The notes: generated by a model not told the origin, from the sequence alone. 64,000 nucleotides of DNA from Sinorhizobium terangae (GCF_009601505.1 NZ_WITC01000036.1:62001-126000), one strand, 5' to 3'; numbered from the stretch's first letter, positions 1 through 8,777 are shown. Made by a program: numbers and translations.

Positions 1-1899
1 GATGATCACGTGCGAACCGAGCTCGACCACGCGGTTGGTCGGCAGACGGAAATAGTCCGACGGGTCGATCGCCGCGCTGGCGAGCGCGATGAACAGACGA
101 TCCTGCCAGTGCGGCATGCCGGACTGCGCGTCGGGTACGAGCTTGCGGCGGCCGAGATAGAAGGACGTCGACATGATGTCGAATTTCAGCCCCGACTTGC
201 GGAAAAGACCCAGGGCCTGGGAGACGTTCTGCGTCTCCATGAAGCCGAACTTCATCTCGAGAAGCGTGAAGCGTTCGGACAGGGGCTTCGCGCTGACCCG
301 CTCCTCCTTGGGCACTTTCGGTGTGTTGGCCGTACGGATCGTCAGGATGAAGTTCTGCATATGCAGCACGTGATTGTGCTTGATGTTGTGCAGGAGAGCC
401 GCGGGCGTCGACTCCGGGTCGCTTGTCAGGAAAATCGCCGTGCCGGGCACCGCCACCGGCGCATGCTCGCTCTTGCGTTCGATCGACTTGATGAAGCTCG
501 CCAGCGGAATGTCGATATGCCGCGTCTTGGCATGCAGCAGTTCCGTCCCGCGCTTCCATGTCCACATGATTATGATGAAGGTCGCCGCGATCAATATCGG
601 CACGTAGCCGCCATCATGGATTTTCAGCATGTTGGCGCCGAGGAAGAAGAACTCCAACGTGAACAGTGGCAGCAGCGTGCCGGCTGCCCACCAGGCCGAC
701 CAGTTCCAGCGGGCACGCAGGAACTCGAAGGACAGGATGGTCGTCACGACCATGGCACCGGTGACGGAGATGCCGTAGGCGGTCGCCAGCGCCTCGGAGG
801 AGCCGAACATGAAGACCAGGGCCATGACGCCGAACATCAGCAGGGTGTTGACGTTCGGCAGATAGATCTGGCCGGTATGGGTCTCGGAAGTGTGGAAGAT
901 CGCCATGCGCGGCAGGAAGCCGAGATGGATTGCCTGGCGCGTCAGCGAGAAGGCGCCGGTGATCACGGCCTGGCTGGCAATGATCGTCGCCGCCGTCGCC
1001 AGGATGACGGCTGGAAGCAGCGCCCATTTCGGAAACATCAGGAAGAATGGATCGGACATCGCCTGCGGGTTCTTGAGAACGAAGGCGCCCTGGCCGAGAT
1101 AATTCAGCGTCAGTGCCGGAAACACCACGGTGAACCATGCCCATTGAATCGGCCGCCGACCGAAATGGCCGAGGTCGGCATAAAGTGCCTCCGCCCCGGT
1201 CACGGTCAGAAACACCGCGCCGAGCACGATCATGCCGACGAAGCCTTCGTTGAGCATGAATGTGGCCGCGTAGTACGGATTAAACGCAGCGAAGATCGAC
1301 AGATCGTCAGCGATGTGCATCAGACCGACAGCGCCCATCACCAGAAACCAGACAAGGGTAATCGGCCCGAAGAAATTCGAAACCGCAGCCGTACCCTTCG
1401 ACTGCACTGCGAATAGCAGCAGCATGATCACCACGGCGATCGGAACGACATAATCGGTCAGGTCCGGCGTCACCAGCTTCAGCCCCTCAACCGCCGAGAG
1501 CACGGACAGTGCCGGCGTGATCATCGCATCGCCGATGAAAAGAGCCGCTCCGGCAATGCCCATGAAGAAAAGAATCGAGGTGTGACCGTTAGCGGTCTTC
1601 ATCAACAGAGCGAGCAGCGAGAGCGTGCCGCCCTCCCCCTGGTTATCGGCACGCAATAGAAAGAGCACATACTTGATCGTGACGATGATGGTCAGCGTCC
1701 AGATCATCAGCGAGATCAACCCGATGATCTCAACGTCCGTGACACCGTCATGCGAAACGGGCCGCAGCGCCTCGCGGAACGCGTAAAGAGGGCTGGTGCC
1801 GATATCGCCATAGACGACGCCGATCGAGCCGAGCCCGAGGACGAGCAGGCGGCGCATATTCTCGGACCCGTGTACGGCAGGGGCAGACAATTGAGACAT
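1..1899 (-). CDS. kup: Low-affinity potassium uptake protein Kup (3' end cut by window edge)
   Basis: This is a KUP/HAK/KT-family K+ transporter of the inner membrane, probably a K+/H+ symporter. The reading frame runs from an ATG at 1899 to base 1 without a stop. It gives 633 codons, about the full length of rhizobial Kup, so only the stop and perhaps a few residues are missing. The N-terminal part shows the family block [19 protein letters not shown] near residues 28-46. It is followed by about 12 hydrophobic segments and a soluble C-terminal domain from roughly residue 460. The start lies 17 bases after the corA stop, so the two genes form one unit. The left boundary and anything downstream cannot be seen. 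Confidence 0.93.
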   Translation of the reverse strand, partial: MSQLSAPAVHGSENMRRLLVLGLGSIGVVYGDIGTSPLYAFREALRPVSHDGVTDVEIIGLISLMIWTLTIIVTIKYVLFLLRADNQGEGGTLSLLALLMKTANGHTSILFFMGIAGAALFIGDAMITPALSVLSAVEGLKLVTPDLTDYVVPIAVVIMLLLFAVQSKGTAAVSNFFGPITLVWFLVMGAVGLMHIADDLSIFAAFNPYYAATFMLNEGFVGMIVLGAVFLTVTGAEALYADLGHFGRRPIQWAWFTVVFPALTLNYLGQGAFVLKNPQAMSDPFFLMFPKWALLPAVILATAATIIASQAVITGAFSLTRQAIHLGFLPRMAIFHTSETHTGQIYLPNVNTLLMFGVMALVFMFGSSEALATAYGISVTGAMVVTTILSFEFLRARWNWSAWWAAGTLLPLFTLEFFFLGANMLKIHDGGYVPILIAATFIIIMWTWKRGTELLHAKTRHIDIPLASFIKSIERKSEHAPVAVPGTAIFLTSDPESTPAALLHNIKHNHVLHMQNFILTIRTANTPKVPKEERVSAKPLSERFTLLEMKFGFMETQNVSQALGLFRKSGLKFDIMSTSFYLGRRKLVPDAQSGMPHWQDRLFIALASAAIDPSDYFRLPTNRVVELGSHVII

Positions 1900-1916
1900 A
1901 CGTGTCCAACAGGCTC

Positions 1917-2894
1917 TTAAAGCCAGCCTTTCCAACGGAAGAAGAAGAAGGGTATCACGGCCGATATCACCATAGCCGCCAGTGCCCACGGGTAGCCGAG
2001 CTGCCATTCAAGCTCCGGCATCACGCGGAAATTCATGCCATAGATGGACGCGACGAGTGTCGGCGGCAAGAGGACGACCGAGGCAATCGAGAAGATCTTG
2101 ATGATCGCATTCTGCTCGACGTTGATAAGGCCCAGCGAGGCATCGAGCAGAAAGGTGATGTTTCCCGAGATGAACGCCGCGTGCTCGGAGAGCGATTGTA
2201 TGTCCCGCGATATCGACCGGCAAAGTTCCCGGCTGTCCTTGTCGCCTTGCACAGCGGGAACAGTGTAGACGAAGGTCAAAAGCCTTGAAAGCGAGGCAAG
2301 GCTGTCGCGCGTTTTTGCGACCAGCCTGTAGTGACCCGCCACATCGCGCAGCCGTGCCTCGAGAAAGTGCGGCGGACGGCGTCTGGCCGCCGCCTTGTCG
2401 CCGAAAACTTCGATCGACAGGCCGTCTATCTTGTCCACCGCCTGCTCCAGGATTTCCGCCGTCCGGTCGGCGATCGTCTCGAGCAGCCGGGCGAGAAGCA
2501 CGGCTCCGTTGCGGCACCCGCCGGGAATCCGGTGCATACCGGCTTTGAACAACCCGAACGCCCTGGGCTCCGCGTAGCGGATCGTCACCAGCCGGCCGCC
2601 CGAAAGAATGAAGCCGACATCCGTCAGGCCGGGAATTTCCGTATCGCTGCGATAGACCAGCGAAGCCGTCATGAAGACGGCGTCGTTCTCAGTGTAGAGG
2701 CGGCTTGACGGCTCGATATCCTTCAGGTCGTCCCGCGTCGGGATGGAGATCCCCAGCAATTTCTCCATCATCAGATCTTCCGTCTTGGTCGGCTCGACGA
2801 GATCGATCCAGACGACGTCGGGACGCAGGGACGCCGGCGGCTCTGCCGCCGACAAGGCAACGGCGTCACCGTTCGTACAGTATCCCGTGATCAT
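1917..2894 (-). CDS. corA: CorA-family magnesium/divalent-cation transporter
   Basis: This is an inner-membrane Mg2+ (possibly Co2+ or Ni2+) channel of the CorA/MIT family, 325 residues. A long soluble, partly helical N-terminal domain is followed by two C-terminal membrane segments. The signature YGMN ends the first of them ([15 protein letters not shown]), and the protein ends in a short basic tail. The open frame extends 13 codons upstream, but the ATG at 2894 ([12 protein letters not shown]) fits the family N-terminus better. It sits directly upstream of kup on the same strand, pairing Mg2+ and K+ uptake. Paralogues are common in rhizobia, so a numbered name such as corA2 cannot be decided here. 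Confidence 0.9.
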   Translation of the reverse strand: MITGYCTNGDAVALSAAEPPASLRPDVVWIDLVEPTKTEDLMMEKLLGISIPTRDDLKDIEPSSRLYTENDAVFMTASLVYRSDTEIPGLTDVGFILSGGRLVTIRYAEPRAFGLFKAGMHRIPGGCRNGAVLLARLLETIADRTAEILEQAVDKIDGLSIEVFGDKAAARRRPPHFLEARLRDVAGHYRLVAKTRDSLASLSRLLTFVYTVPAVQGDKDSRELCRSISRDIQSLSEHAAFISGNITFLLDASLGLINVEQNAIIKIFSIASVVLLPPTLVASIYGMNFRVMPELEWQLGYPWALAAMVISAVIPFFFFRWKGWL

Positions 2895-3170
2895 GCCGCT
2901 GCCCTTTTCATGCGGCCGACAAAATCGACCCACGAGGCTCTGAAGCGATCAACCGCCACACGATTTCCATAATGCAGATTCATCAGATGAAGCTTCCGCC
3001 CTGCACGACAAATCCTCAATCGTTTGTCGCGGGAGGCCACAGTCTCCGGCGAGAGGCGCTGAGCCGATCACCCTGCACAGGGGCGGCAAGGCATATGGCG
3101 CAACACGCGCGCAAAATCAATGCTCCTTTGCGCATGCCTGTCCTCGCAGGATTTCATTTCGGCGCAAACT
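2895..3170. other. Intergenic stretch upstream of corA
   Basis: This is non-coding sequence between the corA start and the mosaic repeat. The corA promoter must lie here or in the repeat, but I see no convincing -35/-10 pair. No small gene or RNA was recognised. Confidence 0.4.
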
Positions 3171-3489
3171 AGAGCCTTTCATGTCTAAATGGAAGCGATT
3201 CTGCCGGAGCAGGTTTTCATCGGGATCAGAGGCGATTGCCCATTGCATGATTCCTTAAATCGGAATCGATTTAAGGACAAAATCATGCAGCAATTCAAAG
3301 TGCTACAGCGACTTTGCGCGTCCGATGGGACGCGCGGCGCTGTAGTGTCGTACTTGACCGTACGGCCCAGACGATCGCCTCTGATCCTGGTGGAAAGGCC
3401 GTATGCTCAGGCTACGGCGCGCCAGCCGAGCAAATGTTCCACTCCGCTTGAGCCAACAGAATCGGTTCCATTTAGACATGAAAGGCTCT
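3171..3489. repeat. Mosaic palindromic element with 33-bp terminal inverted arms enclosing a RIME copy
   Basis: The outer arms 3171-3203 and 3457-3489 are inverted copies of each other, 33 bases with a single mismatch. A second inner inverted pair (gatcagaggcgatt near 3223 and gatcgcctctgatc near 3374) lies nested inside. A complete RIME-type unit occupies the centre (3243-3345). The right half carries about 50 bases that have no counterpart in the left half. The element fills most of the corA-mrp intergenic space. Confidence 0.8.
3243..3345 (+). repeat. RIME-type repeat, copy 1
   Basis: This is a two-palindrome intergenic repeat of about 100 bp. Palindrome 1 is tgcatgatt...aatcatgca around cttaaatcg/cgatttaag. 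A linker (caattcaaagtg) follows, then palindrome 2, ctacagcg...cgctgtag around gcgcgtc/gacgcgc. Seven further copies occur in the window. The architecture matches the Rhizobium-specific intergenic mosaic elements (RIME) described for S. meliloti. Confidence 0.85.
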
Positions 3490-3515
3490 GACCTGCTCGG
3501 ACGAGCGACGCAAAT

Positions 3516-4673
3516 CTATTCGAAGACGATATCGGGCATCGTCCGGCCCTTGCTATGGCGAGCCGCCGAAACCTGCTCCCAGACCTTTGCTGCAATATCC
3601 CGGTAAATGCGCGCAACCTCGCCGTCGGGTTCGGAAACCACCACCGGCGTTCCCGCGTCTGAGGTTTCGCGAATACCCATGGTCAAAGGTACCTCGCCGA
3701 GGAACGGCACGCCGATGCGCTCGGCTTCCTTGCGCGCGCCGCCGTGACCGAAGATGTCGTAACGATTGCCGGTGTCAGGCGCCACGAAGTAGCTCATGTT
3801 CTCGACGATCCCGAGAACCGGGACTTCCACCTTTCGGAACATCGTGAGCCCCTTGCGTGCATCGACGAGCGCCAGGTCCTGCGGCGTCGAAACGATGACG
3901 GCGCCGGCCAGCGGAACCTGTTGGGCCATGGTCAGTTGCGCGTCACCCGTACCGGGCGGCATGTCTACGACGAGAATGTCGAGCTCGCCCCAGGCCACCT
4001 CGCGAAGCATCTGCAGCAGGGCCGACTGGATCATCGGACCGCGCCAAATCATGGCAACTTCCTCGTCGACGAGGAAACCCATCGACATGACCGTCAGCCC
4101 GTAGTTTTCCATCGGCCGAATGAGCCGCCCTTCGATCTGCTGCGGCCGGCCGCTGATTTTCAAAAGGCGCGGCATGGAGGGGCCGTAGATATCGGCGTCG
4201 AGCAGACCGACCTTCAAACCGTTTGCCTGCAATGCGAGCGCGAGATTCACCGATGTCGTCGACTTGCCGACACCGCCCTTGCCGGAAGCAACGGCGATAA
4301 TGGCACCGACGCCGGGGATCCCCGCCTTTGCCGGCGCGCCGCCGGCGGGACGCTGAGCGTGCCCGTGCGCCGCGGGCGGAACCTGCCGCGGTGTCTGAAC
4401 CGGCGCCGCCTGCGGTGCCGCCTTGCGATCTGCCGTCAGCGCAACCATTGCCGCCTTGACGCCGGGTATTTCGCGCACGACCCTCTCCGCCGCGGCGCGC
4501 ATCGGCTCAAGCTCCTTCGCCCGATCGGCCGGAACGGTGATCGAAAAATAGGCTTTTCCGTCGGAAATGAAGACATCGGAGACAAGGCCGAGGTCGACGA
4601 TATTGCCCTCCATGTCCGGACCGCGCACGTTCCGCAGCTTTTCAAGAACCGTTTCCCTGGTTACGTCCGGCAT
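3516..4673 (-). CDS. mrp: Mrp/ApbC/NBP35-family P-loop ATPase, cysteine-free
   Basis: This is a MinD-like ATPase of the Mrp/ApbC (NBP35) family, normally an Fe-S cluster carrier, 385 residues. An N-terminal MIP18-like domain (residues about 1-80) is followed by a Pro/Ala-rich linker (about 90-120). The deviant Walker A ASGKGGVGKST then opens the ATPase domain, which contains DADIYGPSMPR and DMPPGTGD. In the family the loop after ENMSYF carries the Fe-S ligand pair CxxC. Here it reads VAPDTG, and the whole protein has no cysteine, so classical cluster binding is not possible. The ATG at 4673 was chosen over 4712 because GAGG lies just upstream of it and the family N-terminus begins there. It is flanked by repeats and appears monocistronic. 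Confidence 0.88.
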   Translation of the reverse strand: MPDVTRETVLEKLRNVRGPDMEGNIVDLGLVSDVFISDGKAYFSITVPADRAKELEPMRAAAERVVREIPGVKAAMVALTADRKAAPQAAPVQTPRQVPPAAHGHAQRPAGGAPAKAGIPGVGAIIAVASGKGGVGKSTTSVNLALALQANGLKVGLLDADIYGPSMPRLLKISGRPQQIEGRLIRPMENYGLTVMSMGFLVDEEVAMIWRGPMIQSALLQMLREVAWGELDILVVDMPPGTGDAQLTMAQQVPLAGAVIVSTPQDLALVDARKGLTMFRKVEVPVLGIVENMSYFVAPDTGNRYDIFGHGGARKEAERIGVPFLGEVPLTMGIRETSDAGTPVVVSEPDGEVARIYRDIAAKVWEQVSAARHSKGRTMPDIVFE

Positions 4674-4737
4674 GCCGCCCTCTTCATCTGTCTTCGTTAC
4701 GCCGCCTGGCATTGATTAGGCGGTAACATTTTGAACC

Positions 4738-4841
4738 ACTGCGGTGCCGCGCGTCTCTTCCGACGTGCAAAGGACGCTGTAGCGCTTTGAATTGCTGCAT
4801 GTTTTTCTCCTAAATCGCCCACGATTTAAGGAAACATGCAG
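4738..4841 (-). repeat. RIME-type repeat, copy 2 (inverted)
   Basis: This copy reads in the minus orientation: the degenerate ctgtag palindrome comes first, then linker cactttgaattg in the variant cgctttgaattg, then the cttaaatcg palindrome ending at aacatgcag. It lies between the mrp start and the luxR terminator. Confidence 0.8.
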
Positions 4842-4842
4842 C

Positions 4843-4890
4843 GGATAATTTATCCCCAAATCTGACCCGATTTAAGGAATTATGCAGTAG
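4843..4890 (-). repeat. Extra solitary RIME palindrome 1 next to copy 2
   Basis: A second, diverged copy of palindrome 1 alone (…cccgatttaaggaattatgcagtag) lies immediately beside copy 2. The element is therefore a partial tandem, made of one complete unit plus one half unit. Confidence 0.7.
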
Positions 4891-4930
4891 ATAGTTGAGG
4901 CGGAGCGGTTCGCCAATGCGACAGATTGGG

Positions 4931-4999
4931 AAAAACAGGGCCGCCAGCCGATCGTCGTGTCCGTACATCCGGGATCACAAACGACTGGCGGCGGCCCTG
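4931..4999 (-). terminator. Intrinsic terminator candidate for the luxR-type genes
   Basis: The arms cagggccgcc (4936-4945) and ggcggccctg (4990-4999) form a perfect 10-bp stem with a second short inner pairing (gtcgt/acgac). On the minus strand the stem is followed at once by five T residues (4935-4931). It lies about 210 bases downstream of the first LuxR-type stop. The loop of about 44 bases is long for a terminator. Confidence 0.6.
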
Positions 5000-5212
5000 C
5001 TTCCTCGCAACCTTCGTGGGCGCTGTTTTATTGTAGTCCCCTCTGGACACAACACACAGATGCACAATGCGTGCCAGATTCGCGCCTTGCAAGAAAATAT
5101 AGTGATTTCAATTGGATGAGGTCTATGCGCTTTAGCAATGCAGGCAAGGATGGCTGCACTGTTTCTGAGCAAGCACATTATTTTCGCGCAAGGGCGCGGC
5201 TCGCGCCGGGTA

Positions 5213-5968
5213 TCAGCTGATGTAGCCCTTCTTCATCGCCTTCACGACCGCCTGCGTGCGGTTCACGGCGTCGAGCTTCTTGGTAACGTGATTGAGATAG
5301 TGATTGACGGTGTGCTCGGACAGACCAAGGATACCGGCGATTTCGGCGCTGGTCTTGCCGGCTGCCGTCCAGCTCAGGCACTGGATTTCGCGCTCGGACA
5401 GGGTGGTATTGGTATTCTTCCAGACGGCGCCGATCTCCGCCAATCGATTGTAGACGTGGATCGCGATCATCTGCAATTCCATCGCCGCCGTCATCGGCAG
5501 GTCGGCTTCCGGCCCCATGAGAATGACTGCACCGCGGCCGCCTTCGGCATCGTGGACCGGGAAATAGTTGGCCTGCAAAAGGCCGTTCTCGTGCAACATG
5601 GCGATGTAGTCTGCAGCCGATGCCGGCTTGCCGCCCTCGTTTTCCCAGTCTTCAAGCATGATCTGGAACGGTGTCGTGGTCTCCCGCAAGCGACGCACGC
5701 CCGTGCTGAAGCGCAGCATCGACAGGCTGTCATACTTGTTGAGGAGTTCGGCCGGCATGTTGGATATGACGGTCGTTGCAGCCAGCCTCTCCACTTCGAT
5801 CGCGGGAATCGAACAGATGAGAAAAACCTTGAAACCGAAGAGCTGCGTGACCCGCCGCATATAGCGGATGATATCGAACTGGGTCTCAAGCCTTGCGATT
5901 TCAGACGCGAAATCACCGCCCCGGGGCAGATCGGTGTCAGTCATCCCGGCCGTCATCGTATCTTGCAT
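5213..5968 (-). CDS. Orphan LuxR-family transcriptional regulator
   Basis: This is a DNA-binding regulator with an N-terminal autoinducer-binding-like domain and a C-terminal GerE/LuxR helix-turn-helix (LSEREIQCLSWTAAGKTSAE followed by LSEHTVNHYLNHVTKKL). There is no luxI nearby. In the ligand domain the conserved Tyr of the AHL pocket is kept (NKYDS), but the usual Trp, Asp and second Trp positions are not (AELLNKY; TTPFQI). Binding of a standard acyl-homoserine lactone is therefore doubtful. The frame is open to an ATG at 6052; 5968 (MQDTMTAGM) was chosen by domain length, and further ATGs follow closely. It is a tandem paralogue of the next gene. From memory, this pair corresponds to the S. 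meliloti orphan regulators SMc00877/SMc00878. Confidence 0.85.
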   Translation of the reverse strand: MQDTMTAGMTDTDLPRGGDFASEIARLETQFDIIRYMRRVTQLFGFKVFLICSIPAIEVERLAATTVISNMPAELLNKYDSLSMLRFSTGVRRLRETTTPFQIMLEDWENEGGKPASAADYIAMLHENGLLQANYFPVHDAEGGRGAVILMGPEADLPMTAAMELQMIAIHVYNRLAEIGAVWKNTNTTLSEREIQCLSWTAAGKTSAEIAGILGLSEHTVNHYLNHVTKKLDAVNRTQAVVKAMKKGYIS

Positions 5969-6128
5969 TTCGCACGTTCCATGGCATTCATCGATTACCA
6001 AATAGCCCGAGCAGTCGACCAATGCCAACAGATGATCCACGTTCGGCGCCATTCATGCGCAAAAGGCTGTGTATTTTCCCCCGCTTTGCGCGCCGCATGT
6101 TCCGTCCGGCCTTTTCGAAAAACGAAAT

Positions 6129-6947
6129 TCAGTTGATCAGCCCTGCACGCATGGCTTTGGCAACGGTCTGAACACGATTGACGGAATCCAATTTGCGCGT
6201 CGCGCGATTGAGGTAATGGTTCACCGTGTATTCGGAAAGCGCCATGATTCTCGCCATCTCCATGGTCGTCTTGCCCGCAGCGGCCCAGCGGAGGCACTCG
6301 ATCTCACGACGGGAAAGGCTGCCGGGTCCCCGCCGGTCACGGCCTCGCACCTCGCTCAGCCGACTGTAGAGAAGACCCGCCCAAAGGTTGAGCGCCTGCA
6401 TCTCGTCGTTGGAAACAAGCTCTCTGTTGCCACCAAAGGCGACGGCGGCGCGTCGTCCCGATGCGTCATGAACCGGCAGATACAGACCGCGCGGCAGACC
6501 GGCCGCTTCGAAGACACAAACCGCCGCGTCACCCTTGCCGTCGAGCCGCCTGCGCGCAAGCAGATGGGCATCGTAGGTGAACGGAATCGTGCTGCGGCGC
6601 AGCCGCTGGATGACGGGGCTTCCATCGATCAGACGAGCGCTGTCGTAGCGCCTGAGAAACTCCGACGGCCAAGTCGTCATCAGCGCCTGCGTGCCCAGGC
6701 TGTGGCATCCGGCATCCGGGATCGACAAAACCAGGAATCCACGAAAGCCGTAGGCGTCCGATATCTGACCGAGAACCCGCTTGATATCGTCTTCGTCGCC
6801 CAGCGCTCCCGCGACTGACCGCCCGCTCGGGAGTATCAATGAGGACATACCTGCGCTGAAATCTACCACCCGCTCGTCTCCCACATCCCGCGCCCGATCG
6901 AGCGAGGCCGCCTTCGCCGTGATAAACGACGTCAAAACTTCCGTCAA
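6129..6947 (-). CDS. Orphan LuxR-family transcriptional regulator (paralogue)
   Basis: This has the same two-domain layout as its downstream neighbour. An autoinducer-type sensory domain occupies about residues 50-190, and the GerE helix-turn-helix lies at the C-terminus (LSRREIECLRWAAAGKTTME, then LSEYTVNHYLNRATRKLDSV). Both end in a nearly identical motif (KAMRAGLIN against KAMKKGYIS), so the pair arose by duplication. The AHL-pocket consensus is again degraded (SEFLRRYDS; IPFTYD). The listed start is a TTG at 6947 preceded by GGACTTGA; GTG or ATG starts further in (for example the ATG at 6848) would shorten it by up to 33 residues. No luxI homologue or obvious lux box is visible. Confidence 0.82.
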   Translation of the reverse strand: MTEVLTSFITAKAASLDRARDVGDERVVDFSAGMSSLILPSGRSVAGALGDEDDIKRVLGQISDAYGFRGFLVLSIPDAGCHSLGTQALMTTWPSEFLRRYDSARLIDGSPVIQRLRRSTIPFTYDAHLLARRRLDGKGDAAVCVFEAAGLPRGLYLPVHDASGRRAAVAFGGNRELVSNDEMQALNLWAGLLYSRLSEVRGRDRRGPGSLSRREIECLRWAAAGKTTMEMARIMALSEYTVNHYLNRATRKLDSVNRVQTVAKAMRAGLIN

Positions 6948-7065
6948 AAATCAAGTCCGCTTCAAGTCCTTGCAACCGGCCGTAGCGGCGCGCCTGATAT
7001 ATCGCAAGCTAATGATCTCGAAACAGCTCGTCCAGTCGAAGTTCCTAATTTACCGTAAAGCAGAG

Positions 7066-7878
7066 TTAACGTCCATTGCGCCCGGGGCCGAGGCGCATTC
7101 GGACCTCCTCCTCGATCTTTCCCGCCGCCTCCCGTACGAAGTCGGCCCAAGCCGCCAACTGCGCCATGTTGACGCGATAGGCAGGCCCGGTGACGGATAC
7201 GCCCGCAACCAGATCGTGTTCCGGAACGAAGATCGGCGCGGCGACGCAGCAGATTTCCGCCTCGTGCTCTTCGCGGTCAAACGCGTGCCCATCGCGGCGA
7301 ATTTCATCGATTTCCGCAAGCAGGCCGGCCGCAGAGCGGTGCGTATGGGCCGTGAACGGATGGAATTTCATGTTTGCGGCGATTCGCAACAATTCCGGCT
7401 GCGACAGCGACGACAGCGCGGCCTTGCCTATGCCCGTACAATAGGCCGGTGACGCCTTGCCGATTTGCGAACTCATCCGTACCGCCTGCCGGCTCTCGAC
7501 CTTGTCGACATAGATGATCTCGGTCTCCTGCAGGACGCCGAGGTGAACCGTCTCCCCGGTCAGTTCGTGCAAACGCAACAGATGCGGCTCAGCGATGTCA
7601 CGGAAGCGGTTGCCGGACCAGGAGCGATAGGCGAGCTTCAACAGGCGCAGGCCCGGCTCGTAAGACAGATCACGGCCCTGAACGAGCAGGCCTTCCTCGA
7701 CCAGGTGACTGAGCAGCCGATGCACGGTGCCGCGCGGCTGCCCGACGGATTGAACGATATCCGTGAACCGCTGCGGGCTGCCCGCCGTCACCACCGCCTC
7801 GAGAACCGCCATGGCCTTGCCGAGCGTGCCGGTTCCGGCGATTTCAATCTCTGCGTCGGTTGTTTTGGTTTCGTTCAT
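7066..7878 (-). CDS. IclR-family transcriptional regulator of the galactose operon
   Basis: This is a 270-residue regulator with an N-terminal winged helix-turn-helix (GTLGKAMAVLEAV ... RFTDIVQSVGQPRGTVHRLL, residues about 13-55) and a C-terminal IclR effector domain (about 80-260). It is divergent from the SDR-dgoK-dgoA operon, with 128 bases between the starts, so it very probably controls that operon in response to a galactose-pathway intermediate. The ATG at 7878 (MNETKTTDAEI) was preferred to the upstream open frame because the domain starts just after it. A 17-bp dyad in the shared gap is a good candidate binding site. Whether it represses or activates cannot be read from sequence. Confidence 0.9.
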   Translation of the reverse strand: MNETKTTDAEIEIAGTGTLGKAMAVLEAVVTAGSPQRFTDIVQSVGQPRGTVHRLLSHLVEEGLLVQGRDLSYEPGLRLLKLAYRSWSGNRFRDIAEPHLLRLHELTGETVHLGVLQETEIIYVDKVESRQAVRMSSQIGKASPAYCTGIGKAALSSLSQPELLRIAANMKFHPFTAHTHRSAAGLLAEIDEIRRDGHAFDREEHEAEICCVAAPIFVPEHDLVAGVSVTGPAYRVNMAQLAAWADFVREAAGKIEEEVRMRLGPGRNGR

Positions 7879-7907
7879 GTCATCAGGCTTCGTAGCAGCG
7901 GCGTGCC

Positions 7908-7937
7908 TTGACAGGACAAAAGCAACGGCGCGATAAT
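7908..7937 (+). promoter_or_regulatory. Sigma-70-type promoter of the galactose operon
   Basis: A -35 box TTGACA (7908-7913) and a -10 box GATAAT (7932-7937) are separated by 18 bases. They lie upstream of the SDR gene and read toward it. Confidence 0.65.
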
Positions 7938-7955
7938 TCCAGATAGTAAAACATT

Positions 7956-7972
7956 GTTCCACATAATGGAAC
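7956..7972. promoter_or_regulatory. Probable IclR-type operator dyad
   Basis: A perfect inverted repeat GTTCCA-N5-TGGAAC lies about 12-28 bases downstream of the predicted transcription start, between the divergent regulator and the SDR operon. Occupation at this position would block transcription, which fits a repressor. Confidence 0.6.
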
Positions 7973-8006
7973 TGCCACCTCATCCAATATCAGCATAGAG
8001 GAAACC

Positions 8007-8777
8007 ATGCCAATGCCGAGCGGTCAGTTTCCCGACCTCCAAAACAAGGGTGTGCTCATCACCGGCGGTGGGTCGGGCATAGGCGCCGCCCTGGTGGAAG
8101 CTTTCCTGCGGCAAGGTTCGCGCGTGGTCTTCATTGACATCGCTGAGGAAGAGAGCCTTGCGCTTTGCGAGAAGCTGGCCGCCGAAACGGGAAGAAGACC
8201 CCAATTCATTCCCGCCGATCTCAGACAGGTCCCGAACTTGAAAGCGGCCGTCGAAACCGCCGCCGGCATGCTCGGCTCGATCCGCGTGCTCATTAACAAT
8301 GCCGCACGTGACGACCGGCAGCAACTCGAAGCGGTGACGGAAGAGAGCTGGGACGAAAGCCTGTCCGTCAATCTCAGGCACCTGTTCTTCATGTGCCAGT
8401 CAGCGGCACCCCATATGCAGCGCGCCGGCGGCGGGTCGATCATCAACTTCTCGTCGATCGCCTTCATGCTCAACATGCCGGATGTCCCCGCCTATGCCAC
8501 CGCGAAGGCCGGCATTATCGGCCTCACAAAGTCGCTGGCCGGGAAACTCGGGCCGGAGAATATTCGCGTCAACGCGATCCTGCCCGGCATGATCGTCACC
8601 GAACGGCAGAAGCGGTTGTGGCTGGACGACGACGCGATTGCGCGGATGCAAGAGAGACAGTGCCTGAAACGCATGCTGATCGCCGACGACCTCGTGGGGC
8701 CGTGCCTCTACCTGGCTTCGGATTGCTCGGCGGCGATGACGGCTCAGACCATGATCATCGATGGAGGCGTATTTTGA
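8007..8777 (+). CDS. SDR-family oxidoreductase, probable D-galactose 1-dehydrogenase
   Basis: This is a classical short-chain dehydrogenase of 256 residues. The nucleotide-binding motif ITGGGSGIGA lies near residue 15 and INNAARDD near 95. The active-site Ser is in NFSSIAF and the Tyr/Lys pair in YATAKAG. The C-terminus MIIDGGVF is typical. GAGGAAA precedes the ATG. It is the first gene of an operon that continues with 2-keto-3-deoxygalactonate kinase, the matching aldolase, a lactonase and a sugar-acid dehydratase. The inferred reaction is oxidation of D-galactose to galactonolactone with NAD(P)+. Related SDRs oxidise L-arabinose or fucose, so the exact sugar is an inference from the neighbours. 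Its stop overlaps the dgoK start (TGATG). Confidence 0.85.
   Translation: MPMPSGQFPDLQNKGVLITGGGSGIGAALVEAFLRQGSRVVFIDIAEEESLALCEKLAAETGRRPQFIPADLRQVPNLKAAVETAAGMLGSIRVLINNAARDDRQQLEAVTEESWDESLSVNLRHLFFMCQSAAPHMQRAGGGSIINFSSIAFMLNMPDVPAYATAKAGIIGLTKSLAGKLGPENIRVNAILPGMIVTERQKRLWLDDDAIARMQERQCLKRMLIADDLVGPCLYLASDCSAAMTAQTMIIDGGVF

Noticed and set aside
10..1416. Long open frame on the plus strand opposite kup
   Set aside because: It is antisense to a clear Kup sequence; the translated product is Arg/His/Gln-rich with no recognisable family. High-GC codon bias produces such shadows.
3171..3489. Insertion sequence or MITE with transposase
   Set aside because: There is no transposase frame and no visible target-site duplication; nested palindromes of intergenic-repeat type explain it better.
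5213..6947. A LuxI/LuxR quorum-sensing system
   Set aside because: There is no LuxI homologue, and the AHL-contact residues are mostly missing. Only orphan regulators can be supported.
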